A stretch of DNA of 64,000 nucleotides from Citrobacter sp. Marseille-Q6884 (GTDB lineage: Bacteria > Pseudomonadota > Gammaproteobacteria > Enterobacterales > Enterobacteriaceae): assembly GCF_945906775.1 (NCBI RefSeq), contig NZ_CAMDRE010000001.1, positions 434,001-498,000 on the forward strand, written 5' to 3'. Shown one piece after another: positions 52,727-60,351 of the stretch; within the stretch, counting starts at the first letter, position 1, and each line of letters starts with the position of its first letter. The position numbers and the translations under genes were made by a program. The notes under the pieces are model-generated. The model was not told the DNA's origin, did not search any database, and worked only from the letters and a program-made list of their open reading frames with translations.

Positions 52727-53220
52727 GCCATCACCCCGCCAGCCGAGCGCCAGACGGTGACCAGCTTTTCGAGACTGTGCTCGCGCTGGCCGTAACCGGC
52801 ACCCGGCAATGACGCCCAGATATTGCGACAACGGGAAACAGCACGCTCAATACGCCCCGCCCGGATATCGTCAATAGCACCGCGTTCCCGGATTAACTGG
52901 ATCGCGAGCTTGTCCTGCGACAGTGGACTGAAATCAGGCAACGAGAGCTGTTTTTTATAGTGCGGCCAGAACAGATAAAGCTGCTGGTAACGCCCCGATG
53001 CCGTGGATTTCTCACCACGGCGATTAAACACTTTCGGTGGTCGGCCATGTGCGAAAGGGTGGTCGCTGTAATCGGTGAAAATCTCTGGCTTACCATCAAG
53101 ACCGGTGACAATGGCGTCATAGCCACGGTTTTTCGTCAGCGGATGGTTCGCTGTTCCTTCGGAATACGCCAGCATGTCCAGAAAGGCGGCGATATTCTGG
53201 TGAGTATTAATGACCGGCAT
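52723..53220 (-). CDS. K: Endolysin K
   Basis: 165 residues, the P2 gpK length. A glycoside hydrolase 24-like lysozyme (P2 K/lambda R type) with EGTANHPLTKNRGYD and GEKSTASGRYQQLYLFWPHY. No signal sequence, so it depends on holin Y for release. I start at 53220 (MPVINTHQNIAAFLD; GGGGA upstream); the open frame continues 77 codons upstream inside Y and X but is not coding. Confidence 0.95.
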   Translation of the reverse strand: MPVINTHQNIAAFLDMLAYSEGTANHPLTKNRGYDAIVTGLDGKPEIFTDYSDHPFAHGRPPKVFNRRGEKSTASGRYQQLYLFWPHYKKQLSLPDFSPLSQDKLAIQLIRERGAIDDIRAGRIERAVSRCRNIWASLPGAGYGQREHSLEKLVTVWRSAGGVMA

Positions 53221-53503
53221 CGTCTTCCCCTTTCTGTGACTTAAAGCGGCGCTGTATGGCGATTTCCACCACCTGATAACCGGCAATGCCGAGCATGGAT
53301 CCAATCCCGCATACGGCAGGCAGTGACATATCAGGAAACTGCACCAGAACAACACCGGCGACCATCGAAACGAAACCGCCGAGCAGCATGCGTCCGACAA
53401 ACAGGCGCGGGGTGATGGGCTCACCACCTGCCAGCACTTTCCCGACAACAATCATCACGCCAATCACAAACAGTGACAGGACGCCTTTTTCCCCTTCTGT
53501 CAT
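53207..53503 (-). CDS. Y: Holin Y
   Basis: 98 residues (P2 gpY 93) with three hydrophobic segments (LSLFVIGVMIVVGKVL, MLLGGFVSMVAGVVLVQF, GIGSMLGIAGYQVVEI) and a charged C-terminus, as class I holins. It overlaps K by 14 bases. Confidence 0.93.
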   Translation of the reverse strand: MTEGEKGVLSLFVIGVMIVVGKVLAGGEPITPRLFVGRMLLGGFVSMVAGVVLVQFPDMSLPAVCGIGSMLGIAGYQVVEIAIQRRFKSQKGEDDAGH

Positions 53504-53506
53504 GGT

Positions 53507-53710
53507 TTACTCCCAAAGATTGATAGTGTTAGTTACTGGTGAAGACGGCACATCGGGCAGGTCAATCTCGGTACCATGCGGCAGAATGACTCCCAGCTCA
53601 GACAGACCCGGATTAGCCTGCAGCACCGTCTCGACCACGCCCTCAGTGCGCCCGTAATACCGGGCGCAAATCGCATCGAGGGTGTCGCCCTGCATTGCCC
53701 TGACTTTCAT
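53507..53710 (-). CDS. X: Tail protein X
   Basis: 67 residues, the size of P2 gpX, a small LysM-like tail protein (MQGDTLDAICARYYG). Its ATG overlaps the L stop (TGATG). Confidence 0.95.
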   Translation of the reverse strand: MKVRAMQGDTLDAICARYYGRTEGVVETVLQANPGLSELGVILPHGTEIDLPDVPSSPVTNTINLWE

Positions 53711-54216
53711 CAGAGCTGACCCACTATGCAGCGCGGCTTGTCCTGCAGACGCGCAACTGACCAGCGCATATCCCGCCACAGGTCATCAATGGTGGTTTCC
53801 ACACTGTCGGCTTTTTTGTCACCCTTGCCGGTGGCCTCAACGCCGCGATAACGCTCATACAGGGTGGCGGTCGCCATCGCCGTCACGGCGCTGAGGTAGT
53901 GGAAAACGCGCACATTCTCGCCGTCGATTTCCTCGGCAGGCACGTCGGCCAGTTGCTTAAACCCGGCGGCAGTCTGGCGCAGCCGGTAGTCGTAAAGCTC
54001 CGCATTGGTCTCGGCCATGCCAGTCTTGATGGCATTGCGCAGGCGCGCATCGGAAACCGTCTGCTCAAGGCGCATCAGTTCGCGCACGCGCTTCGGATCC
54101 ACATCAGGGAAAAAGAACGTGTTTTTAATCACTGCACCGCCCGTCTCCGGTGCGGGAATCACCACGCCCGGTACGTCCTGCGGTTCATCGGGCTGGTTCA
54201 GTATCACTGTCATCAT
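53710..54216 (-). CDS. L: Head completion protein L
   Basis: 168 residues (P2 gpL 169), head-tail connector of the Phage_GPL family: VDPKRVRELMRLEQTVSDARLRNAI and the C-terminal DLWRDMRWSVARL. It follows M and precedes X. Confidence 0.95.
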   Translation of the reverse strand: MMTVILNQPDEPQDVPGVVIPAPETGGAVIKNTFFFPDVDPKRVRELMRLEQTVSDARLRNAIKTGMAETNAELYDYRLRQTAAGFKQLADVPAEEIDGENVRVFHYLSAVTAMATATLYERYRGVEATGKGDKKADSVETTIDDLWRDMRWSVARLQDKPRCIVGQL

Positions 54217-54304
54217 GACAACCTCATCAGGTTGGGCGGTGGACGCCGGTCGCCGTCAGGTCTTTGCCTGCTTTGACCGGCGTGCCGCCCGGCTCGGGGA
54301 GCGT

Positions 54305-55057
54305 TCAGTTAACCGGCGGTTTTGCCGCCTTTGGTGGACGCCCGCGCTTTGCTGCCGGTCTGGTGGCAGGTTTGCGCGTGCGCGGTTTAGTCGTTTTACG
54401 GGGTGCGGCCTCTGGCTTTGGCTTCAATGCCCGTTCCAGTCGCTCAATCTCCTTGCGCACACCGGCATTGCGGTCGAGCTGCATCGCGCGCTGAAACTGC
54501 GCCAGCGCCTCTGCATTCATACCGGCATCACGCAGGGTCAGGCCAGTCACCTTATGCAGACGGGCGCGCACCATATCGGGAACGTCAGCGCCGTCGGTCA
54601 GGTCGATAGTGGTCTGCAGCCAGGAAAGGTCGACAGACTCACCGGCATCGCGCAGACGCTGCGAGGCAAACGCCACCTCCTCAACCAGCATGTAAGGTGT
54701 TGTGCGGCGATGGTCAGAGGTGAGGCCGTATTTCAGCGCGTAGGGGGCAATTTCCAGCGCGCCAGCGATATCACCGGCATCGAGACGCCACAGCATAACG
54801 GTCATGACAATGTCATCCTGCGCACCACGACCATCAGCCAGCACACCGGCGACCCACGGCGCATAGAACGGCAGCAGCTCGCGCTTTTTCTCGGCTTTAC
54901 GTTCGTTTGAACGGATGTTTTTTAACGTGCGGCGGTCATCGGCCAGCTTAACCAGCATCTGCTCATAGGCGGTTGCATGGCGCAGCGGGGCTTGCTCCCG
55001 CTGCGCGGCTTGAGAGGCCGAGACCCGCATCATGTGACGCTGTGCGGGGCTCGTCAT
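54305..55057 (-). CDS. M: Terminase small subunit/endonuclease M
   Basis: 250 residues (P2 gpM 247), recognises and cuts cos with ATPase P. A Lys/Arg-rich tail (KPKPEAAPRKTTKPRTRKP) is conspicuous. It lies 3 bases after N. Confidence 0.95.
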   Translation of the reverse strand: MTSPAQRHMMRVSASQAAQREQAPLRHATAYEQMLVKLADDRRTLKNIRSNERKAEKKRELLPFYAPWVAGVLADGRGAQDDIVMTVMLWRLDAGDIAGALEIAPYALKYGLTSDHRRTTPYMLVEEVAFASQRLRDAGESVDLSWLQTTIDLTDGADVPDMVRARLHKVTGLTLRDAGMNAEALAQFQRAMQLDRNAGVRKEIERLERALKPKPEAAPRKTTKPRTRKPATRPAAKRGRPPKAAKPPVN

Positions 55058-55060
55058 GGT

Positions 55061-56128
55061 TTAGGCTCCGCTTTCCGGTGCTGCAGGTGCGGTGAAATCG
55101 CCCAGGGTGATGTTTTCCAGCAGGCACCCGGCGGCATACGCCTCGACCACATAGTCGATATTCATCGACTCGTAGTTTTCCACACGGTCTTTTTTCGGGT
55201 TTTCGTCAATGCTGCGGCGGTGGCTCTCATCCATGAAATAGATAGAGAGGTTTTCCAGCGTGGTCACTAACACGGCATTCGCCGGGAAGTACGGCACACG
55301 CACAGCAGGCAGGTTGCCGATTCGCTTCTGGCTGATGATGATATCTGCCGCGAGCGCTTCGCTGTTTTCCTGCGGCTTATTCACCAGCGGGAAATATTTG
55401 TCGGCCAGCAGCTTACGGCCAACGATGGCAACGAGTTTCGGGTCATCCTGATAAACCTCGTCAATCAGGTTGTTGGTCGCATCCATCACCAGCGCGTCGA
55501 GGTTCTCATAGTCGCCGTTTCGACCGACACGAATCACTGCTGAAACGACCTTACCGTCAGCGTCGGTGATGTTGCTCATTACGCGCGTCGGGGCTTCATT
55601 GCGGTATTTCTGCAGCCAGCCGACGGCCACATCCTGCAGCATCGGATTTTTGGTGCGGTCAGAGGTGGCGGCGCGGGTGGTACCGTTAAAACCGGCCATG
55701 ATGAAATCGAGCGCCTGACGCTTGACGATGGCGTCACGGATACGGCGCTGGAAGTCCTGAAAACGCGCCCACAGGTCGAGGGTTTTATATTTCAGATGGA
55801 AGTCAAAGTTAATCTGGTCGCACTCGTACTTGTTGGACTCAAGCGCGGTAAAGTCTGCGGTCTTACGCTCATCATCACCCGAGGTGTCGGTCGTGCTGGC
55901 GATAGTACCGGTCACACCAACGCCGATTTTCTCACCCTTCATTTCTGCGACTGGCAGGATATTAATCGTCTGCAGAAACGCGGATGACTCCTGCACTTTG
56001 TTCATCAGCGTTTGCGTGACGGACGGCTCGACGGTGAATTTTTTACTGACATCATCAGTGCTGATGCCGTTCAGCTCAGCGACGCGGGTCAGATAGGCAT
56101 TGAACTTAAAACGGGTTTCCGGGCGCAT
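55061..56128 (-). CDS. N: Major capsid protein N
   Basis: 355 residues (P2 gpN 357), HK97-fold shell protein cut by O during maturation. MRPETRFKFNAYLTRVAELNG is the conserved start, and FDFHLKYKTLDLWARF and the C-terminal NIDYVVEAYAAGCLLENI are family blocks. Confidence 0.96.
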   Translation of the reverse strand: MRPETRFKFNAYLTRVAELNGISTDDVSKKFTVEPSVTQTLMNKVQESSAFLQTINILPVAEMKGEKIGVGVTGTIASTTDTSGDDERKTADFTALESNKYECDQINFDFHLKYKTLDLWARFQDFQRRIRDAIVKRQALDFIMAGFNGTTRAATSDRTKNPMLQDVAVGWLQKYRNEAPTRVMSNITDADGKVVSAVIRVGRNGDYENLDALVMDATNNLIDEVYQDDPKLVAIVGRKLLADKYFPLVNKPQENSEALAADIIISQKRIGNLPAVRVPYFPANAVLVTTLENLSIYFMDESHRRSIDENPKKDRVENYESMNIDYVVEAYAAGCLLENITLGDFTAPAAPESGA

Positions 56129-56204
56129 AGTATTTCCTGTTTGAATTTATCGGTTAGTCACTGCATCGGGCGGGGTTGCCGCCCGGTTTCTGCTCTGCGG
56201 TTTA

Positions 56205-57059
56205 TCAGCAGTCGGTCAGCAGCTCATCGCCACCACCGCCGCTGGCTTTCGTGCGTCGCGGCTGGCTGAAACTTTCGGTTTTATCGAGGGTGGTTTTCAG
56301 GGCGGAAAATGCCTGGCTGGTTTCTTCAACCTTGCCGGTCAGTTCCTGTTTGAAGGTGGCAAGCGCGGTTTCTATATCGGAAAGACGCTTATCCTGCGCA
56401 GTGAGGTTGGTCTGCACATGCTCGCTGACGGCGGTCACCGCCTCATGCACATCATTCATGCGCGCATCGTCGCTGACCTGCTTACGGCTGAAAATGGCTT
56501 TCACCTTGTCAGTCAGGGCGGTGAATACCGTTTCCGGCTGGTCTTCAAACTCAAGCTCCGCAAGCGTTGCCGCTGAAATCAGGTTTTCAGGGTTAGCTTT
56601 AAAGCGGTTAAGCGGGTTGTGTTTTGCATTGCGACAGAATTCGAGGTATTCGGTGCCGAGGCTTGCCGGGTCATCGGTCACAGCCAGACCAACGAGATAG
56701 CATTTGCCGCTGTTGCTGAAATTCGGCGCGATTTCCATTGAGGTATAAACCTTCTGGAGAGCCTTATTCATTGCGACTAAATCGTCGGATGGGCTGATTT
56801 TTGCGAACAGTGCCAGCTTTCCGTTAAGCGCAGAGTCATCTTCGATTTTCTCCGCTTTCAGCTCGACCACATCGCCATAGCGTTTGAACGGGCTATCAGG
56901 AAACACGCTTTTGATGTGCTCAAGATTGATGCGGCAACCGTAGACGCGCGGGTCAAACGTGTCGGCCATTTCCTGAATATCACTGGCGCTGATAATGCGC
57001 CCGTCGCAGGTATCACCCTCGACGCCGATGCGAAAGAATTTTGAGACTTTTTTTGCCAT
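56205..57059 (-). CDS. O: Capsid scaffold and protease O
   Basis: 284 residues as P2 gpO. The N-terminal half is a serine protease: Asp19, His48 and Ser107 (in VYTSMEIAP) sit at exactly the P2 catalytic positions. The C-terminal half is helical scaffold (VQTNLTAQDKRLSDIE). First gene of the long O-to-S operon, divergent from P. Confidence 0.96.
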   Translation of the reverse strand: MAKKVSKFFRIGVEGDTCDGRIISASDIQEMADTFDPRVYGCRINLEHIKSVFPDSPFKRYGDVVELKAEKIEDDSALNGKLALFAKISPSDDLVAMNKALQKVYTSMEIAPNFSNSGKCYLVGLAVTDDPASLGTEYLEFCRNAKHNPLNRFKANPENLISAATLAELEFEDQPETVFTALTDKVKAIFSRKQVSDDARMNDVHEAVTAVSEHVQTNLTAQDKRLSDIETALATFKQELTGKVEETSQAFSALKTTLDKTESFSQPRRTKASGGGGDELLTDC

Positions 57060-57137
57060 TGTCAGGAGTCCTGAGGTTAGGGTTACTGGTCAACGCCAGT
57101 TTCCAGACTCCGGGCACACCAGACCACTAACGACGGC

Positions 57138-57155
57138 TGGACAATCGCCCACACA
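57138..57155. promoter_or_regulatory. Candidate shared Ogr operator of the O and P promoters
   Basis: TGG-N12-ACA (plus strand; TGT-N12-CCA on the minus strand) in the 165-base gap between divergent O and P. The centre lies 87 bases from the O start and 79 from the P start, so start sites 55 bases away in each direction would give leaders of about 30 and 25 bases. P2 is known to use one site for both promoters. Confidence 0.55.
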
Positions 57156-57224
57156 ACAGCACCTTAGCGAATCACTGACGGCCATTAAGTAGCCTTGCCC
57201 TGAATCCACTACGGCGAGGCATCA

Positions 57225-58994
57225 ATGACCATTTCCACCGATACAACCTTGTTGCATGACCCGCGACGACAGGCATCGCTGCTTTACTGGCAGGGGTTTT
57301 CCGTGCCACAGATTGCCGAAATGCTGCAGGTCAAGCGCCCGACCGTGCAGAGCTGGAAGCAGCGCGACGGCTGGGACGGCATCGCGCCGATTTCCCGCGT
57401 TGAAAGCAGCCTTGAGGCCAGGCTGATTCAGCTCATCGCCAAGCCGCAAAAGACAGGCGGCGATTTCAAAGAGATTGACCTGCTCGGGCGGCAGATTGAG
57501 CGGCTGGCGCGCGTCAACCGCTACAGCCAGACCGGCAACGAGGCCGACCTTAACCCCAACGTCGCCAACCGCAACAAAGGGGAGCGCAAAAAGCCGAAAA
57601 AGAATTTTTTCAGCGACGAGGCTATCGAGAAACTGGAGGAATTATTTTTCGACCAGTCTTTCGAGTACCAGTTGCAGTGGTACCGCGCAGGGCTGGAGCA
57701 CCGCATTCGCGACATTCTCAAATCCCGCCAGATTGGCGCGACGTTCTATTTCTCCCGCGAGGCACTGCTGCGCGCGCTCAAAACCGGCCATAACCAGATA
57801 TTTCTGTCAGCCAGTAAAACGCAGGCTTACGTGTTCCGCGAATACATCATCCAGTTTGCACGACTGGTCGACGTCGACCTGACCGGCGACCCGATTGTCA
57901 TCGGCAACAACGGCGCAAAACTGATTTTTCTCGGTACCAATTCCAATACAGCGCAGAGCCATAACGGCGACCTGTATGTCGATGAAATATTCTGGATCCC
58001 GAACTTTCAGAAACTGCGCAAAGTCGCCTCGGGCATGGCTTCGCAGAAGCACCTGCGCTCAACCTACTTTTCGACACCTTCCACGCTGGCGCACGGCGCT
58101 TACCCCTTCTGGTCTGGCGAGCTGTTCAACAAAGGGCGCAGCCGGATTTCCGACCGCATCGAAATCGATATCAGTCACAGCGCGCTCGCCGGTGGTCAGC
58201 TCTGCGACGATGGCCAGTGGCGGCAGATTGTCACCATTGAGGACGCCCTTGCCGGTGGCTGCACCCTGTTCGACCTCGACCAGCTCAAACGCGAAAACAG
58301 TGATGAGGATTTTAAAAACCTGTTTATGTGCGAGTTTGTCGACGATAAAGCGTCGGTATTCCCGTTCGAGGAACTGCAGCGCTGCATGGTCGACGTGATG
58401 GAGGAATGGGAGGACTTTGCTCCGTTCGCCGACCATCCGTTCGGCTCGCGCCCTGTCTGGATTGGCTACGACCCGTCACACACCGGCGACAGTGCCGGGT
58501 GCGTCGTGCTCGCGCCGCCAGTGGTCTCCGGTGGCAAATTCCGCATGCTGGAGCGCCATCAGTGGAAAGGCATGGATTTTGCCGCTCAGGCAGAGGGCAT
58601 CCGCAAACTGACTGAGAAATACAACGTCGAATACATCGGCATTGACGCAACCGGCCTCGGCCTCGGCGTATTCCAGTTGGTGCGCTCATTCTACCCGGCG
58701 GCACGCGGCATTCGTTACACGCCTGAGATGAAAACCGCGATGGTACTCAAGGCAAAAGACACCATTCGCCGCGGCTGTCTGGAGTACGACGCCGGGGCGA
58801 CCGACGTCACGCAGTCGTTTATGTCCATCCGCAAAACTATGACCAGCAGTGGGCGCAGCGCCACCTACGAGGCCAGTCGCACCGAGGAAGCCAGTCACGC
58901 CGATATCGCATGGGCGACCATGCACGCCCTGTTAAACGAACCGCTTTCCGCCGGTAGCGGCATGCAGCCTAAATCTATTCTGGAGTTCAACTAA
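57225..58994 (+). CDS. P: Terminase large subunit P
   Basis: 589 residues (P2 gpP 590), the packaging ATPase/nuclease. A small DNA-binding helix-turn-helix at the N-terminus (FSVPQIAEMLQVKRPTVQSWK) is followed by the ATPase with LKSRQIGATFYFSREAL (P-loop variant), DLYVDEIFWI (Walker B), and the C-terminal nuclease with YIGIDATGLGLG. Q follows after one base. Confidence 0.96.
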   Translation: MTISTDTTLLHDPRRQASLLYWQGFSVPQIAEMLQVKRPTVQSWKQRDGWDGIAPISRVESSLEARLIQLIAKPQKTGGDFKEIDLLGRQIERLARVNRYSQTGNEADLNPNVANRNKGERKKPKKNFFSDEAIEKLEELFFDQSFEYQLQWYRAGLEHRIRDILKSRQIGATFYFSREALLRALKTGHNQIFLSASKTQAYVFREYIIQFARLVDVDLTGDPIVIGNNGAKLIFLGTNSNTAQSHNGDLYVDEIFWIPNFQKLRKVASGMASQKHLRSTYFSTPSTLAHGAYPFWSGELFNKGRSRISDRIEIDISHSALAGGQLCDDGQWRQIVTIEDALAGGCTLFDLDQLKRENSDEDFKNLFMCEFVDDKASVFPFEELQRCMVDVMEEWEDFAPFADHPFGSRPVWIGYDPSHTGDSAGCVVLAPPVVSGGKFRMLERHQWKGMDFAAQAEGIRKLTEKYNVEYIGIDATGLGLGVFQLVRSFYPAARGIRYTPEMKTAMVLKAKDTIRRGCLEYDAGATDVTQSFMSIRKTMTSSGRSATYEASRTEEASHADIAWATMHALLNEPLSAGSGMQPKSILEFN

Positions 58995-58995
58995 A

Positions 58996-60042
58996 ATGGG
59001 TAAGCAAAAATCCCGTAAAGCCAACGCACAAAAGGCCAGCAAACCACAACAACTGAACGCCAGCGCACCGCCAAAAACGACAGCGTTCACCTTCGGCGAG
59101 CCGGTGCCGGTACTCGATAAGCGCGACATTCTGGATTATGTCGAGTGCATCAGTAACGGCAAATGGTACGAGCCGCCGGTCAGCTTCTCCGGGCTGGCAA
59201 AGAGCCTGCGCTCTGCCGTGCATCACAGCTCACCGATTTACGTTAAACGCAACGTGCTCGCGAGCACCTACATTCCGCACCCATTGTTATCCCGTCAGGA
59301 TTTCAGCCGTTTTGCGCTCGACTATCTGGTATTCGGCAACGCCTTTCTTGAGCAGCGCCACAGCGTCACCGGCCAGTTAATCAAGCTACTGACCTCACCG
59401 GCCAAATATACCCGTCGTGGGGTTGATGATTCGATTTTCTGGTTTGTGGAAAACTTCACTCTGCCGCATGAGTTCGCGCCTGACACCGTGTTTCACCTGC
59501 TGGAGCCTGACATTAATCAGGAAATTTACGGCCTGCCGGAATATCTCAGCGCGCTTAATTCTGCCTGGCTGAATGAATCCGCGACGCTGTTCCGTCGCAA
59601 GTATTACCAGAACGGCGCGCACGCGGGTTACATCATGTATGTGACCGACCCGGCGCAGAGCGCGACCGACGTCGAATCGCTGCGCGAGGCAATGCGCAAC
59701 TCGAAAGGGCTCGGCAACTTTAAGAACCTGTTTTTCTACGCCCCCGGAGGAAAACCAGACGGCATCAAAATAGTGCCACTGAGCGAGGTCGCCACAAAGG
59801 ATGACTTTTTCAATATCAAGAAAGCCAGTGCCGCCGACCTGATGGACGCGCACCGCGTGCCGTTCCAGCTTATGGGCGGCAAGCCCGAGAATATCGGCTC
59901 ACTCGGTGACGTTGAGAAGGTGGCAAAGGTATTTGTGCGCAACGAGCTGTCGCCGCTACAGGACAGGTTCAGGGAGGTAAACGACTGGCTCGGCATGGAG
60001 GTCATCAGGTTCAAAGAGTACACCCTCGACAACCCGGAATAA
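58996..60042 (+). CDS. Q: Portal protein Q
   Basis: 348 residues (P2 gpQ 344), the capsid vertex portal. Basic N-terminus, then WYEPPVSFSGLAKSLRSAVHHSSPIY and GGKPENIGSLGDVEKVAKVFVRNEL, the conserved portal blocks. Last gene of the P-Q operon, adjacent to cos. Confidence 0.96.
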   Translation: MGKQKSRKANAQKASKPQQLNASAPPKTTAFTFGEPVPVLDKRDILDYVECISNGKWYEPPVSFSGLAKSLRSAVHHSSPIYVKRNVLASTYIPHPLLSRQDFSRFALDYLVFGNAFLEQRHSVTGQLIKLLTSPAKYTRRGVDDSIFWFVENFTLPHEFAPDTVFHLLEPDINQEIYGLPEYLSALNSAWLNESATLFRRKYYQNGAHAGYIMYVTDPAQSATDVESLREAMRNSKGLGNFKNLFFYAPGGKPDGIKIVPLSEVATKDDFFNIKKASAADLMDAHRVPFQLMGGKPENIGSLGDVEKVAKVFVRNELSPLQDRFREVNDWLGMEVIRFKEYTLDNPE

Positions 60043-60052
60043 TCCCCCCACA

Positions 60053-60076
60053 AGCCGCCAGCATGGCGGCTTTTTC
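60053..60076 (+). terminator. Terminator after Q
   Basis: agccgccagcatggcggcttttt, an 8-bp stem with a T-run, 11 bases after the Q stop. It ends the P-Q late transcript before cos. Confidence 0.88.
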
Positions 60077-60219
60077 ACACCCTGCCACCATCACGCCTCA
60101 GACGCACCACACGCGCACGAATACACGCGACCACCAACGAACCGACAGCAACCACGAAAGCGCCATTACGAGGCGCTCAGACGATAATTTTTATCATTAC
60201 GCACCACCTCTGGCGCGCA

Positions 60220-60238
60220 ATGCTATCCCCGCCACGCC
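60220..60238. other. Candidate cos site
   Basis: On the minus strand GGCGTGGCGGGGATAGCA closely resembles the P2 cohesive end as I remember it (GGCGAGGCGGGGAAAGCAC). Like it, it is followed by TTGCGCGCC and a repeat-rich stretch of about 120 bases that ends near the Q terminator. Exact nick positions cannot be read. Confidence 0.65.
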
Positions 60239-60282
60239 TGCCCGCTTTATGGGGCAGTTTTAATGCAGTTGCCTTAATAGTA

Positions 60283-60311
60283 TAAAGGCGCGCCATTACT
60301 GGCACGCCTTT
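60283..60311 (-). terminator. Terminator of the GHKL/methyltransferase operon
   Basis: On the minus strand AAAGGCGTGCC AGTAAT GGCGCGCCTTT, an 11-bp stem with one G-U pair and a T-rich end, 41 bases after the ATPase gene stop. Confidence 0.75.
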
Positions 60312-60351
60312 AAATTTATCAAGCAATAATTCTGATGCATTAGCATGCAAC

